NCBI GenBank assembly: GCA_029846755.1
Contig: JARWBI010000002.1
Location: 372,001-436,000 of the forward strand
Reading direction: 5' to 3'
Source: Falsirhodobacter flavus
Lineage (GTDB): Bacteria > Pseudomonadota > Alphaproteobacteria > Rhodobacterales > Rhodobacteraceae
DNA: 64,000 nucleotides
The position numbers and the translations under genes are program-made. Below, piece by piece: positions 54,298 to 64,000 of this stretch (position 1 is its first letter; each line of letters begins with the position of its first letter). Below the pieces are notes generated by a model that saw only the letters and a list, made by a program, of their open reading frames with translations, was not told where the DNA came from and made no database searches.

Positions 54298-55118
54298 CAC
54301 AGACCCTTCGCCAGCGCGTCGAACGCCCGCAAATTGGCGATCAGCGCGCCCATCTGGTCGATCGGGATCATGTTCGGGCCGTCCGAGGGTGCGTTGTCCG
54401 GGTCCTGATGTGTTTCGATGAACAGCGCCGAGACGCCGACCGCACAGGCCGCCCGTGCCAGCACCGGCGCGAATTCGCGCTGCCCGCCCGACGATCCGCC
54501 AAGCCCGCCCGGCTGCTGCACGGAATGGGTCGCGTCGAACACCACAGGCCAGCCGGTAGAAGCCATCGTCGGCAGCCCGCGGAAATCGGTGACCAGCGCG
54601 TTGTAGCCGAAGGAAGTCCCGCGCTCGCACAGCATGATGTTGCGGTTGCCGGTGGATTCCACCTTGGCCGCGACGTTCTTCATGTCCCACGGCGCAAGGA
54701 ACTGGCCCTTCTTGATGTTTATGGCCTTGCCGGTCTCGCCCGCCGCAAGCAGGAGATCGGTCTGGCGGCACAGGAAGGCGGGGATCTGCAGGACATCGCA
54801 GACCTCGGCCGCCTTGGCGCAGTGCCATGGCTCATGCACGTCGGTCAGGACCGGAACACCGAATTCCTGCTTGATCTCCCCGAGGATCTCCAGCCCCTTC
54901 TCCATCCCAAGGCCCCGTTCCGTCCCGATGGAGGAACGGTTGGCCTTGTCATAGCTGGCCTTGAAGATGAACTTCGTGCCGGTCGGCGCACAGGCTTCGG
55001 CGATGCGCCCCGCCATCATCCGGGCATGTTCCAGCGATTCCAGCTGGCACGGCCCGAGGATCAGGGAAATCGGGTTGTTCCCGCCGATGGCGATGTCGCC
55101 GATGGTCACGATGTTCAT
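54297..55118 (-). CDS. kdsA: 3-deoxy-8-phosphooctulonate synthase
   Basis: The 273-aa TIM-barrel aldolase condenses arabinose-5-phosphate with PEP to KDO-8-phosphate. It has [52 protein letters not shown] with the metal-binding region, and [13 protein letters not shown] Cys in the GPCQLES block suggests the metal-dependent class. Its AAGGTGA ribosome site lies within the last codons of dnaJ, only 10 bp upstream, so it could be read from dnaKJ mRNA. Confidence 0.95.
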   Translation of the reverse strand: MNIVTIGDIAIGGNNPISLILGPCQLESLEHARMMAGRIAEACAPTGTKFIFKASYDKANRSSIGTERGLGMEKGLEILGEIKQEFGVPVLTDVHEPWHCAKAAEVCDVLQIPAFLCRQTDLLLAAGETGKAINIKKGQFLAPWDMKNVAAKVESTGNRNIMLCERGTSFGYNALVTDFRGLPTMASTGWPVVFDATHSVQQPGGLGGSSGGQREFAPVLARAACAVGVSALFIETHQDPDNAPSDGPNMIPIDQMGALIANLRAFDALAKGL

Positions 55119-55128
55119 GGGTTCACCT

Positions 55129-56280
55129 TCAGTTCTTCATGCCGTCCCAGAAGCCCTTCACTTTCGAGAAGAAGCTGGAGCCTTCGGGATTGTTGTCCGA
55201 TGACAGCGTATCGAATTCGCGAAGGATTTCCTTCTGACGCGCGGTCAGGTTCACCGGAGTTTCCACCGCCAGTTCGATCAGCATGTCGCCCGATCCACCG
55301 CCGCGCAAGGCGGGCATCCCCTTGGCGCGCAGACGCATCTGCTTGCCGGTCTGGCTGCCTGCCGGAACCTTCACACGGGACATGCCGCCGTCGATGGTCG
55401 GGACCTCCACCTCGCCGCCCAGCGCCGCAGTCGCGATCGACACTGGAACCCGACAGAACAGATGCACCCCGTCACGCTGGAAGATCGCGTGCTCGCGCAC
55501 CTCGATGAAGATATAGAGATCGCCCGACGGACCGCCGCGCAGCCCCGCCTCGCCTTCGCCGGCCAGACGGATGCGCGTTCCCGTCTCCACCCCCGCGGGG
55601 ATGTTGACGGACAGCGAGCGTTCCTTTTCCACCCGGCCCGCGCCATGGCAGACCTTGCACGGGTTCTTGACAATCTGGCCCATGCCGTTGCAGGTCGGGC
55701 AGGTGCGTTCGACCGTGAAGAAGCCCTGCTGCGCGCGGACCTTGCCCATGCCGGAACAGGTCGGGCAGGTGACAGGCTCGGCCCCGCCCTCGGCCCCGGT
55801 TCCGTGGCAGGCGCCGCACGAGGTCGAAGCGGGCACGTTGATGGTCTTTTGAACGCCGCCGAAGGCTTCCTCCAGCGAAACGCGCAGGTTGTAGCGCAGG
55901 TCCGAGCCGCGGGTCTGGCGTTGCCGCCCACCGCCCGCGCCGCCGCCACGGCCCATGAAGTCGCCGAACAGATCCTCGAACACGTCCGAGAAGGCGCTGC
56001 CGAAATCGCCCTGCTGGCCATAGCCCTGCCCCGGACGCGCACCGCCCATGCCACCTTCGAAGGCCGCATGGCCGAAACGGTCATAGGCCGCCTTCTTGTC
56101 GGCATCCTTCAACACGTCATAGGCTTCGTTCACATCCTTGAACTGGGCCTCGGCGTTCGGGTTGTCCTTGTTGCGGTCGGGGTGAAGTTCCTTGGCCTTG
56201 GCGCGATAAGCCTTCTTCAGCTCCTCGGCCGAGGCTCCGCGGGCGACGCCCAGAACATCATAGTAATCACGTTTTGCCAT
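55129..56280 (-). CDS. dnaJ: Chaperone protein DnaJ
   Basis: The 383-aa co-chaperone stimulates DnaK ATPase and binds unfolded proteins. The J domain has the HPD loop ([12 protein letters not shown]). A Gly/Phe-rich linker at about 75-125 is followed by four zinc repeats, [24 protein letters not shown] and CKVCHGAG, and substrate-binding domains. It is 66 bp after dnaK, separated by a GAAA-loop hairpin. Confidence 0.97.
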   Translation of the reverse strand: MAKRDYYDVLGVARGASAEELKKAYRAKAKELHPDRNKDNPNAEAQFKDVNEAYDVLKDADKKAAYDRFGHAAFEGGMGGARPGQGYGQQGDFGSAFSDVFEDLFGDFMGRGGGAGGGRQRQTRGSDLRYNLRVSLEEAFGGVQKTINVPASTSCGACHGTGAEGGAEPVTCPTCSGMGKVRAQQGFFTVERTCPTCNGMGQIVKNPCKVCHGAGRVEKERSLSVNIPAGVETGTRIRLAGEGEAGLRGGPSGDLYIFIEVREHAIFQRDGVHLFCRVPVSIATAALGGEVEVPTIDGGMSRVKVPAGSQTGKQMRLRAKGMPALRGGGSGDMLIELAVETPVNLTARQKEILREFDTLSSDNNPEGSSFFSKVKGFWDGMKN

Positions 56281-56299
56281 TCCGGTCCCTTATGCGGAA

Positions 56300-56321
56300 G
56301 GCGGCCCGTTTCCGGACCGCC
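56300..56321 (-). promoter_or_regulatory. Intercistronic hairpin between dnaK and dnaJ
   Basis: On the minus strand GGCGGTCCG-GAAA-CGGGCCGCC forms a 9-bp stem (one G-U pair) with a GAAA tetraloop and no T-run. A further GATCC/GGATC pair flanks the dnaK stop (56335-56348). It looks like a processing or mRNA-stability element rather than a terminator. Confidence 0.5.
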
Positions 56322-56346
56322 CCCCTTCACCGCTGATCCGAAGGGA

Positions 56347-58254
56347 TCATTTCCGCTTGTCGTCGCCCAGATCCTCGAAGTCGGCATCCACGATGTCGTC
56401 ATCGACGTTGCGCGGGCCTTCCTCGGGGTTTCCGCCCTCGGCTTCCTGCTGCGACTTGTAGATGGCCTCGCCCAGACGCATCGCGGCCTCGGTCAGGTTC
56501 TGGATGCCGCCCTTGATCTTGCCGGCGTCGTCCTTGGCAAGGTTTTCTTCCAGCGCGTTCATCGCCAGCTCGATCGCCTCGATCGTCGACGGGTCCACCT
56601 TGTCGCCATGTTCGGCGATGGATTTCTTCGTCGAATGGATCAGGCTCTCGCCTTGGTTCTTCGCCTCGACCAGTTCCTTGCGGGCCTTGTCGCCCTCGGC
56701 ATTGGCTTCGGCGTCCTTGACCATCTTCTCGATGTCTTCGTCCGACAGACCGCCCGACGCCTGGATCGTGATGTTCTGCGTCTTGCCGGTGCCCTTGTCC
56801 TTCGCGCCCACCGACACGATGCCGTTGGCGTCGATGTCGAAGGTCACCTCGATCTGCGGCATGCCGCGCGGTGCGGGCGGAATGTCTTCAAGGTTGAACT
56901 GGCCCAGCATCTTGTTGTCGGCAGCCATTTCGCGCTCGCCCTGGAAGACGCGGATGGTGACAGCGTTCTGATTGTCTTCCGCCGTCGAGAACACCTGCGA
57001 CTTCTTCGTCGGAATGGTCGTGTTGCGGTCGATCAGACGGGTGAACACGCCGCCCAGCGTCTCGATCCCCAGCGACAGCGGGGTCACGTCCAGCAGAACC
57101 ACGTCCTTGACGTCGCCTTGCAGCACGCCCGCTTGAATCGCCGCGCCCAGCGCCACGACTTCATCCGGGTTCACGCCTTTGTGGGGCTCTTTGCCGAAGA
57201 ACTTGGTCACTTCCTCGATGACTTTGGGCATGCGAGTCATACCGCCGACCAGAACCACCTCGTCGATCTCGTTGATCGAAAGGCCCGCATCTTTCAGCGC
57301 GGCCTGGCACGGCTTGATCGACGCCTTGATCAGATCGCCGACAAGGCTTTCCAGCTTGGCACGGGTCAGCTTCATGACCATGTGCAGCGGCGTGCCCGAG
57401 TTGCGGTCCATCGAGATGAACGGCTGGTTGATCTCGGTCTGCTGGCTGGACGAAAGCTCGATCTTCGCCTTTTCCGCCGCTTCCTTCAGACGCTGAAGCG
57501 CCATCTTGTCTGCGGTCAGATCGACGCCGTGCTCTTTCTTGAACTCGTCGGCAAGGTAGCTGACGATGCGCATGTCGAAGTCTTCGCCGCCAAGGAACGT
57601 GTCCCCGTTGGTCGATTTCACTTCGAACAAGCCGTCGTCGATTTCCAGAATCGTGATGTCGAAGGTGCCGCCGCCAAGGTCATAGACCGCGATGGTTTTT
57701 GAGCCCTTCTTGTCCAGACCGTAAGCCAGTGCGGCAGCGGTCGGCTCGTTGATGATGCGCAGAACCTCGAGGCCCGCGATCTTGCCCGCGTCCTTGGTCG
57801 CCTGACGCTGGGCATCGTTGAAATAGGCCGGAACCGTGATGACGGCCTGCGTCACGCCTTCGCCCAGATAGGCTTCGGCGGTTTCCTTCATCTTCTGCAG
57901 GATGAAGGCCGACACCTGCGAGGGCGAGTATTTCTCGCCGCGGGTTTCGACCCATGCGTCGCCGTTCCCGCCATCGACGATGGCATAGGGGACCAGCTTC
58001 TTGTCCTTGGTCACTTCGGCGTCGGTGACGCGGCGACCGATCAGGCGCTTCACTGCGAAGATCGTGTTCGTCGGGTTGGTCACGGCCTGACGTTTCGCGG
58101 ACTGGCCGACGAGCCGTTCGTTTTCCGTGAAGCCGACGATGGAGGGCGTCGTGCGGGCCCCTTCCGCGTTTTCGATCACACGGGGTTGCGCGCCGTCCAT
58201 GATGGCGACGCAGCTGTTGGTGGTCCCGAGGTCGATCCCGATGACTTTAGCCAT
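56347..58254 (-). CDS. dnaK: Chaperone protein DnaK (Hsp70)
   Basis: The 635-aa Hsp70 has the N-terminal ATPase signatures [37 protein letters not shown] and [17 protein letters not shown], the linker [13 protein letters not shown], a beta-sandwich peptide-binding domain and a helical lid with acidic tail ([15 protein letters not shown]). Length is standard. An RpoH-type promoter lies about 115 bases upstream. grpE is not nearby. Confidence 0.98.
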   Translation of the reverse strand: MAKVIGIDLGTTNSCVAIMDGAQPRVIENAEGARTTPSIVGFTENERLVGQSAKRQAVTNPTNTIFAVKRLIGRRVTDAEVTKDKKLVPYAIVDGGNGDAWVETRGEKYSPSQVSAFILQKMKETAEAYLGEGVTQAVITVPAYFNDAQRQATKDAGKIAGLEVLRIINEPTAAALAYGLDKKGSKTIAVYDLGGGTFDITILEIDDGLFEVKSTNGDTFLGGEDFDMRIVSYLADEFKKEHGVDLTADKMALQRLKEAAEKAKIELSSSQQTEINQPFISMDRNSGTPLHMVMKLTRAKLESLVGDLIKASIKPCQAALKDAGLSINEIDEVVLVGGMTRMPKVIEEVTKFFGKEPHKGVNPDEVVALGAAIQAGVLQGDVKDVVLLDVTPLSLGIETLGGVFTRLIDRNTTIPTKKSQVFSTAEDNQNAVTIRVFQGEREMAADNKMLGQFNLEDIPPAPRGMPQIEVTFDIDANGIVSVGAKDKGTGKTQNITIQASGGLSDEDIEKMVKDAEANAEGDKARKELVEAKNQGESLIHSTKKSIAEHGDKVDPSTIEAIELAMNALEENLAKDDAGKIKGGIQNLTEAAMRLGEAIYKSQQEAEGGNPEEGPRNVDDDIVDADFEDLGDDKRK

Positions 58255-58367
58255 GTATTTGCACCTCTGCTTGGCGGCGATTTATGGGTTCCAGGTCCGC
58301 GAACGGCCCCTGGCCCCCGATCCCAGATGCGGCCGGCAAGGCTGCCGCCCTACCCGGCTACCGGGCG

Positions 58368-58397
58368 TATATAAGGAGGGGGTTTTCGCGCTGCAAG
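58368..58397 (-). promoter_or_regulatory. RpoH (heat-shock) promoter of dnaK
   Basis: On the minus strand CTTG (58397-58394), an 18-bp spacer and CTTATATA (58375-58368) match the alphaproteobacterial RpoH consensus CTTG-N17/18-CYTATNT. The palindrome CCCGG-TAG-CCGGG (58365-58353) covers the expected transcription start. Confidence 0.75.
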
Positions 58398-58428
58398 CGT
58401 CACGGCACCGTGAATGCGATGAAACGTC

Positions 58429-59397
58429 TCAGACCCGCAGCCCGTCCATCGCGGCGACCAGCGCTGCGCTGATCCCCGGCTCGGACAGGGCGTGGCCCGC
58501 CAGCGGCACGATCCGCAACTCCGCCCCCGCCCAGTTCTCGGTCAGGCGATGCGCCGAGACGGGCGGGCAGATCATGTCCAGCCGCCCCTGCACCACAAGC
58601 GTCGGGATATGCTGGATTTCCCGCCGGTTGCGCAGGATCCAGCCGTCATCGTCCAGAAAGCAGCGGTTGGTGAAATAGTGATTCTCCAGCCGGGCAAAGG
58701 CGCGGGCATATTCGGATGGCGTCTCGCCGGGAACGCCCTCTGTCTGGACGGAAGCCAGCGCGTTTTCCCAATTCGCCCAGATCCGACCCAGCCGCGCTTC
58801 TTCTGCGTGATCGCCGCTGAACAGCCGCCGATGATAGGCCGCGATCATGTCGCCGCGTTCCACCTCCGGGATGGGTGCCACGAACCGCCCCCACAGTTCG
58901 GGATAGAACCGCCCCGCCCCGCCGCCATAGAACCAGTCAAGCTCCGCCTGCGTGCCAAGAAACACCCCGCGCAGCACCAGCCGGTTCACCCGTTCGGGAT
59001 GGGTGATGGCATAGATCAGCGCCAGTGTCGCACCCCAGCTTCCGCCGAAGCAGATCCAGTCCTCGATCCCCAGCAGATGCCGTATGCGTTCAATATCGGC
59101 GACCAGATGCCATGTCGTATTGTCTTCAACCGAGGCATAGGGGCGAGAGCGTCCGCAGCCGCGCTGGTCGAACAGGATCACGCGATAGTGTGCCGGATCG
59201 AAGTATCGCCGCATCGCCGGGCTGCACCCGCCCCCCGGTCCGCCGTGCAAGACCAGAACGGGGCGGCCTTCGGGGTTGCCCGCCTGTTCGACATAGATGC
59301 GGTGCCCGTCGCCCATGTCGATCATCCGCTGGTCGAACGGCTCGATCGGGGGGTAAAGGAATTCGAATGCGCGTTTCTGGGCTGACCTGTGATCCAT
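58429..59397 (-). CDS. pip: Proline iminopeptidase
   Basis: The 322-aa alpha/beta-hydrolase (S33) releases N-terminal proline from peptides. The oxyanion region is [19 protein letters not shown], the nucleophile Ser is in [15 protein letters not shown], the Asp is in [11 protein letters not shown] and the His is in [14 protein letters not shown] 59397 ([17 protein letters not shown]) matches the family start. It is divergent from ubiG over about 46 bp and ends about 30 bp before the dnaK promoter. Confidence 0.93.
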   Translation of the reverse strand: MDHRSAQKRAFEFLYPPIEPFDQRMIDMGDGHRIYVEQAGNPEGRPVLVLHGGPGGGCSPAMRRYFDPAHYRVILFDQRGCGRSRPYASVEDNTTWHLVADIERIRHLLGIEDWICFGGSWGATLALIYAITHPERVNRLVLRGVFLGTQAELDWFYGGGAGRFYPELWGRFVAPIPEVERGDMIAAYHRRLFSGDHAEEARLGRIWANWENALASVQTEGVPGETPSEYARAFARLENHYFTNRCFLDDDGWILRNRREIQHIPTLVVQGRLDMICPPVSAHRLTENWAGAELRIVPLAGHALSEPGISAALVAAMDGLRV

Positions 59398-59443
59398 GAT
59401 GATCCTATATAGCCGCCAAAGACCCGCCGCAAAAGGAATGCCC

Positions 59444-60178
59444 ATGCAAACGACCATCGATCCCGCAGAAGTGGCGAAATTCGAGGCGATGGCAGCCGAA
59501 TGGTGGGACCCGAACGGCAAATTCAAGCCGCTGCACGTGATGAACCCCTGCCGACTGGATTACATCACCACCCAGATCGCCGCCGAATACGGGCGCGATC
59601 TGTCGGCGGACCGACCGTTCGACGGGCTGCGCATCCTGGACATCGGCTGCGGCGGCGGGCTCTTGTCGGAACCGATGGCGCGGCTGGGCGCCACGGTCGT
59701 CGGCGCCGACGCCGCCCCGCGCAACATCCCTGTGGCCAGGCTGCACGCGCAGCAGTCCGGGCTGGAGATCGACTATCGCAACACCACCGCCGAGGCGCTG
59801 GCCGAGGCGGGCGAGCAGTTCGACGCGGTGCTGAACATGGAAGTGGTCGAGCATGTCGCCGACCCCGCCGGCTATCTGCGCGCCTGTCACGATCTGCTGC
59901 GCCCAGGCGGGCTGATGGTCTGCTCCACCCTGAACCGGAACGCCAAAAGTTTTGCGATGGCCATCGTCGGGGCGGAATGGGTCATGCGCTGGTTGCCCAA
60001 GGGCACGCATGACTGGAAGAAATTCATCACCCCGGACGAGCTTTGCGCGCTGATCCGGGGCGCGGGGCTGGACCCTGTCGACCGCAAGGGCATGGTCTTC
60101 AACCCCGTCACATGGCGCTGGAGCCTGTCCCCGCGCGATCTGTCGGTGAACTACGTCACCACCAGCATCCGGCGCTAG
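59444..60178 (+). CDS. ubiG: Ubiquinone biosynthesis O-methyltransferase
   Basis: The 244-aa SAM-dependent enzyme carries out both O-methylations of ubiquinone synthesis. It has [23 protein letters not shown] motif [20 protein letters not shown], and [16 protein letters not shown]. The C-terminal membrane-interacting region is [14 protein letters not shown]. The second ATG (59444) is chosen since AAGGA touches the first (59438). The stop sits in a CTAG shared with the convergent acyltransferase gene. Confidence 0.95.
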   Translation: MQTTIDPAEVAKFEAMAAEWWDPNGKFKPLHVMNPCRLDYITTQIAAEYGRDLSADRPFDGLRILDIGCGGGLLSEPMARLGATVVGADAAPRNIPVARLHAQQSGLEIDYRNTTAEALAEAGEQFDAVLNMEVVEHVADPAGYLRACHDLLRPGGLMVCSTLNRNAKSFAMAIVGAEWVMRWLPKGTHDWKKFITPDELCALIRGAGLDPVDRKGMVFNPVTWRWSLSPRDLSVNYVTTSIRR

Positions 60179-61097
60179 CGCGACCGCAGCTGCATGGCGG
60201 CGGCGATCGCAAGGCTTGCCAGCACGACCATCACACCTCCGACTGCGGTAGGGGGCGGCGGCACTGGCAGGGCATAGACGACCGCGATCACCAGCACATG
60301 GACAAGATAGACGTCCATCGAAAGCTGCCCAAGCCGCCGTGTCCAGCCGAATTCCCGCAGCCGGATCATCAGCGCCCCTGCCATCAGCAGCGGCGCGAAC
60401 ATGAACTGTTGCACCCCTTCGACGCCAGCCACCCCCATGACGCTGCCCAGCATCGAACAGCCCAGCGCCGCCGCCAGAAGCAGCGTCCCGTTCCCCCGCG
60501 CCGCAAAGATCACCACGCCAACCCCGACCGAGGGCAGGTAAAGCGCGGCAAGACGCAGGATCAGCGGCAGACGATCCTCGGCCCAGATCTCCAACAGCAG
60601 GACCGAGCCGACGCCAAGCGCCGCAAGCGCGGTGGCAAGCTGCCCCCAGGTCGCGATCACCAGTGCCAGATGCCGCGCCGCCGAGGCCAGCATGAACGTC
60701 ACCCCTACCGCCCAAGGCAGGAACCACAGCTGCGAAAAGCTGCCCCCCGGCGGCAGGAAGTGCCAAAGCTCGGCCATCGGGTCGCGCCCGGTCGCAAGGG
60801 CATGGCCCAGCTTGCAGGCCAGCATAATCGCGCCCCAGACGAGGAAAGGCTGCATCAGCCGCCATGCCCGCTGCCCAAGCGCCGCGGGCCGCCCCGAGGT
60901 CAGGCCACGCAGCGTGAACCAGACCATGCAGATGGTGAAGAACCCCACCGCACTTTCCCCCAGCGGGGCCAGTGCGGCCTGACTGTGAAACTGCACGATG
61001 ACGAGCGCGCGGCGGCCAGGCGAAGATAGTCGATGGTGGGGTTATATCCCTCGCGCACCGAAAGCGCAGAAGGATCGCCCGACAGGCGGTATGTCAT
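60175..61097 (-). pseudogene. Acyltransferase-3 family membrane protein, frameshifted near its N-terminus
   Basis: The larger reading frame (60996 to 60175, 273 aa) is a multi-helix acyltransferase-3 protein, with FFTICMVWFTLRGL, FLPPGGSFSQLWFLPWAVG and the closing LSMDVYLVHVLVIAVV. Its expected first helix is split. The preceding segment MTYRLSGDPSALSVREGYN and PTIDYLRLAAA lies in another frame, joining VIVQFHSQAALAPL only if two bases are removed at the GCGCGCG tract (61005-61011). The restored protein would be about 307 aa. Such enzymes O-acetylate exopolysaccharide or LPS. Either a recent inactivation, a slippage-controlled gene, or a sequence error. Confidence 0.7.
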
Positions 61098-61176
61098 GGG
61101 AGAACTCGCGGAACTGGTTAAGGAACGCCTTGATCCTTTCACATTCGGCAGTTCAAATCCATATTAAAAATCAGAA

Positions 61177-61197
61177 GGGTGACCCGACTTGTCACCC
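61177..61197 (-). terminator. Terminator of xylB
   Basis: GGGTGAC-N7-GTCACCC, 28 bases after the xylB stop. On the minus strand the stem is followed by TTCTGATTTTTAAT, a fair T-tract. Confidence 0.65.
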
Positions 61198-61224
61198 ATT
61201 GAAGGTCTTCGGTTGAAGGGACAG

Positions 61225-62661
61225 TCAGCCCATCGCGCGCAGGGCGTCCCTTGCGGCGCAATACCGCTCATGCCCCGCGTTGAAGGCGGCGGTCAGTGCC
61301 GCATCGGGCGCGAATTCCCGCGCGATGGGCGGCAGGGTCAGCACATCCGTCCCGGCCCCGGTGGCCGCCATCAGCGCCAGCCGCGCTGCGCCGAACGCGC
61401 CGCCGAAATCCCCCGCGGCGGGCAGCAGCACCGGCACGTCCAGCGCCGTCGCGATCATCCGCAGCCAGTAATCCGACCGCGAGCCGCCGCCCACCGCGAT
61501 CAGCTTGTCCAGCCGTGTTCCGGTTGCCGCCAGCGCATCGCGGCAATCGCGGATGGCGAAGGTGACGCCCTCCAGCACGGCGCGGGTTCCTGCCTCGCGG
61601 TCGGTCGCATGTTCCAGCCCCAGAAGCGCGCCGCGAATGGCAGCGTCGTTCAGCGGCGTCCGCTCGCCGCCCAGATATGGCAGGAACAGCCCCTTGCCCG
61701 GTGCGCGCAGATCGCCAAGGCCGGATGTAAGGCCCGACGCCCCCTCGCCCACCAGCCGCGCATACCAGTTCAGCGCATCGGTCGCGGCAAGGATCACGCC
61801 CATCTGGTGCCACGCGCCGGGAAGCGAATGGCAGAAGGTATGCACTGCCGTCGCAGCATCCGGCTGATAGCCGTCGTTGGCCGCGAACAGCACGCCCGAG
61901 GTGCCGAGCGATACGAAAGCCTCGCCCGCGCGCACGACGCCGACACCCACGGCGGATGCGGCATTGTCTCCGCCGCCGCCCGCGATCACCACACCCTGCG
62001 GCAGACCCCATTTCGCCGCCAATTCGCCGCGCAGCGTGCCCGAGACTTCGGACCCTTCGACCAGACGCGGCATGTTTTCGCGCGTCAGCCCCGTCGCGGC
62101 CAGCAGATCGTCCGACCAATCCCGCGCGCCGGTGTCCAGCCAAGAGGTTCCGGCGGCGTCCGACATCTCGGCCACGTGATCGCCGGTCAGCCACAGACGC
62201 AGGTAATCTTTGGGCAGCAGCACCTTGGCGACCTTGGCCCTCAGGTCCGGCTCGTGCTTTCCCATCCAGACCAGTTTCGGCGCGGTGAAGCCCGGAAAGA
62301 CGATGTTGCCCGTGATCGCGCGAAAGCGCGGATCGGCGTCCAGCGCGGCGGCTTCGACGTGGCTGCGGGTGTCGTTCCACAGGATCGCCGGGCGCAGCAC
62401 ATTGTCCGCGCCGTCCAGTGCCACCGCGCCATGCATCTGGCCCGACAGGCCGATCCCGCGCACCGCCGACAGATCCTGCACCGCCAGTTCCGTCAGCACC
62501 GCCTCGGCCGCCGCGATCCAGTCGGCGGGGGCCTGTTCGGACCACCCCTCGCGCGGGCGCTGCACCGTCAGGGGGGCGGTCGCTTCGGCCAGCACGCGCT
62601 GCCGGTCGTCGATCAGCACACCCTTCAGCCCCGACGTGCCCAGATCCAAGCCGATATACAT
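61225..62661 (-). CDS. xylB: Xylulokinase
   Basis: The 478-aa FGGY-family kinase phosphorylates D-xylulose for the pentose phosphate pathway. The N-terminal phosphate loop is YIGLDLGTSGLKGVLID. GIGLSGQMHGAVALDG with the substrate-binding MHG motif follows, then TSWLDTGARDWSDDLL, the ADP-binding VIAGGGGDNAASAVGVG and the FGGY signature-like IAVGGGSRSDYWLRM. Catalytic Asp lies in AGGGGDNAAS. xylA and the xylose transporter are not in the window. GGGTGG precedes the ATG. It is divergent from tamA. Confidence 0.95.
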   Translation of the reverse strand: MYIGLDLGTSGLKGVLIDDRQRVLAEATAPLTVQRPREGWSEQAPADWIAAAEAVLTELAVQDLSAVRGIGLSGQMHGAVALDGADNVLRPAILWNDTRSHVEAAALDADPRFRAITGNIVFPGFTAPKLVWMGKHEPDLRAKVAKVLLPKDYLRLWLTGDHVAEMSDAAGTSWLDTGARDWSDDLLAATGLTRENMPRLVEGSEVSGTLRGELAAKWGLPQGVVIAGGGGDNAASAVGVGVVRAGEAFVSLGTSGVLFAANDGYQPDAATAVHTFCHSLPGAWHQMGVILAATDALNWYARLVGEGASGLTSGLGDLRAPGKGLFLPYLGGERTPLNDAAIRGALLGLEHATDREAGTRAVLEGVTFAIRDCRDALAATGTRLDKLIAVGGGSRSDYWLRMIATALDVPVLLPAAGDFGGAFGAARLALMAATGAGTDVLTLPPIAREFAPDAALTAAFNAGHERYCAARDALRAMG

Positions 62662-62819
62662 GCGCCCACCCTTTGCTGCCCTGCGACATGACTAGCACGC
62701 CCTGCACCGCTGTGAACCCCCTTGGCGGCACCCTGCCGCGCCACAGATCAACAGGGCGGAGTTGCGTTGCCCCACCCGGCCCAACCTGCAATAGTCCTTG
62801 AAAAAGAGAGGGACAGGTC

Positions 62820-64000
62820 TTGGCAGCAACACGAACGTTCACTCTGGCCGCAGTCATGGCGCTTGGCGCGACGGGGGCAAAGGCGCTGGACGCGCTGGTC
62901 TTCCAGGTGGTGGGCAACGATGCCGAACTGACCGAGACGATCCGGAACAGCTCGCTTCTGGCCGAAACCGTCCGGGGCGAGGATCGGCAGGACGGCGATC
63001 TGTTCGGCGCGGCGCAGGCGGAATACGGGCGGCTGGTGGGTGCGATGTATGCGGTCGGGCGTTATTCCCCCGTGGTCAGCGTCACGCTTGACGGGCGCGA
63101 GGCGGCGACCATCGCCCCCCTGAACGCCCCGGACGACATCCGCCGCATCGTCGTGCGCGTCGATCCCGGCCCGCAGTTCCGCTTTTCGCGCGCGCAGGTG
63201 GCCCCGATCCTGACAGGGACCGAACTGCCCGACGGGTTCCGCGCGGGCGAGCCTGCGGAATCGGGGCTGATCCAGGACGCGGTGAAGGCAGGCATCGACC
63301 GCTGGCGCGATCTGGGTTTTGCCAAGGCCGAAACGCGCGGACAACGCATCGCCGCCGACCACCGCGCGCAGACCCTGTCCGCCGATGTCGCGCTCAGCCC
63401 CGGACCGCGCCTTCGCTTCGGCCCCGTTACCGTGGCGGGGAACGAACGGATGAGCGCACGGCGCGTGGAAAAGATCGCCGGCATCCCGGAAGGCGAGCAG
63501 TTCTCGCCCGAGGAGCTGGAGGCCTCCGCCAACCGCCTGCGTCGCACCGGCATCTTTTCCTCGGTTACGCTGACCGAAGGCACCCCGGTCGCGCCGGACC
63601 TTCTGCCGATCGAGATGACGGTGGTGGAACAGAAGACCCGCCGCTATTCCATCGGGGCCGAGATTTCGTCTTCCGAAGGCGCCTCACTGACCGGGTACTG
63701 GCTGCACCGCAACCTGCTGGGCGGGGGCGAGCGGCTGCGCGTCGATGCGGGCGTCGAGAATATCGGCGCGCAGAATTCGGGCCGCGACTACAACCTTGGC
63801 GTCACGCTGGAACGGCCCGCGACCATCACCGCCGACACCACCGCCAGCGTGAACGCCGCCGTCGCCAAGCTGGACGAGGAGGATTACACCTCCGACAGCC
63901 TGACCTTCGGCATCGGGTTTTCACACATTTTCACCGAGGAACTGACCGCGAGCGTCGGGCTTCAATATACATATTCCGATGTCACCGACGATTCAGGTGA
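62820..64000 (+). CDS. tamA: TamA-like outer-membrane assembly factor (BamA/TamA family), partial
   Basis: This outer-membrane protein of the Omp85 family assists insertion of autotransporters with TamB. Only the first 393 residues are visible. The signal peptide AATRTFTLAAVMALGATGAKA is followed by three POTRA-like modules (about 25-270, with LRFGPVTVAGNERMSARRVE and ANRLRRTGIFSSVTL). The start of the beta-barrel is seen (YSIGAEISSSEGASLTGYWL, RNLLGGGERLRVDAGVEN). A TGA in frame lies 18 bases upstream of the TTG at 62820, and the next ATG (62856) would remove most of the signal peptide. TTG with GAGGGA upstream is therefore the start. The 3' end lies outside the window. Confidence 0.85.
   Translation, partial: MAATRTFTLAAVMALGATGAKALDALVFQVVGNDAELTETIRNSSLLAETVRGEDRQDGDLFGAAQAEYGRLVGAMYAVGRYSPVVSVTLDGREAATIAPLNAPDDIRRIVVRVDPGPQFRFSRAQVAPILTGTELPDGFRAGEPAESGLIQDAVKAGIDRWRDLGFAKAETRGQRIAADHRAQTLSADVALSPGPRLRFGPVTVAGNERMSARRVEKIAGIPEGEQFSPEELEASANRLRRTGIFSSVTLTEGTPVAPDLLPIEMTVVEQKTRRYSIGAEISSSEGASLTGYWLHRNLLGGGERLRVDAGVENIGAQNSGRDYNLGVTLERPATITADTTASVNAAVAKLDEEDYTSDSLTFGIGFSHIFTEELTASVGLQYTYSDVTDDSG

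Overview
The window is a GC-rich, densely packed chromosomal segment from an alphaproteobacterium, most likely Rhodobacterales (Paracoccus/Rhodobacter type). Evidence for this: a PetP/PetR-like MarR plus OmpR pair beside ilvE; the rnd-kdsD-lptC-lptA-lptB-hpf-ptsN order without rpoN; a YlxR protein carrying an L7Ae-like tail between nusA and infB; and an alphaproteobacterial RpoH-type promoter in front of dnaK. I see no rRNA, CRISPR array, insertion sequence or phage. It reads as core chromosome with a few strain-variable loci.

Layout. 1-4.4 kb: an edge-truncated ABC exporter and a MacAB efflux pair. 4.5-10.5 kb: a shortened glycoside hydrolase-like gene, a nitronate monooxygenase-like flavoprotein, an epimerase overlapping an MFS exporter tail to tail, and a ThuA plus Gfo/Idh/MocA pair. 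10.5-15.6 kb: the isoprenoid set dxs-ispA-xseB, an HDAC-family hydrolase and petR/petP-like regulators. 15.7-18.3 kb: ilvE, a small unknown, a GST and mtgA. 18.3-25.5 kb: the glutamate synthase operon, in which gltD and gltB are separated by two unrelated genes, all joined by 4-bp overlaps. 25.6-28.2 kb: uppP, an NDUFA9-like protein, tRNA-Leu(CAG) and two small unknowns. 28.3-32.9 kb: RNase D, KDO isomerase, LptC/A/B, Hpf and PtsN.

32.9-40.8 kb is the least conventional region: a two-domain sulfotransferase, a core-2/I-branching-type GlcNAc transferase, two paralogous GT2 enzymes, galU, a CysQ-type PAP phosphatase and a lone polysaccharide-export ABC permease. Together they suggest assembly of a sulfated surface glycan, with CysQ removing the PAP released by PAPS-dependent sulfation.

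40.8-46.4 kb: rimP-nusA-ylxR-infB with its own promoter and a leader terminator. 46.4-52.1 kb: a 43-aa unknown, mutT-argJ-ppiC, and secA on the other strand. 52.1-64 kb: radC, a glyoxalase-fold protein, kdsB-kdsA directly behind dnaK-dnaJ, a proline iminopeptidase, ubiG, a frameshifted acyltransferase-3 gene, xylB and the start of tamA.

Envelope biogenesis is the dominant theme (KDO synthesis, Lpt transport, UppP, MtgA, TamA, SecA, PpiC and the glycan cluster). Four convergent gene pairs end in a shared 4-bp stop overlap, and many same-strand pairs overlap by 4 bp, so the segment is very compact.
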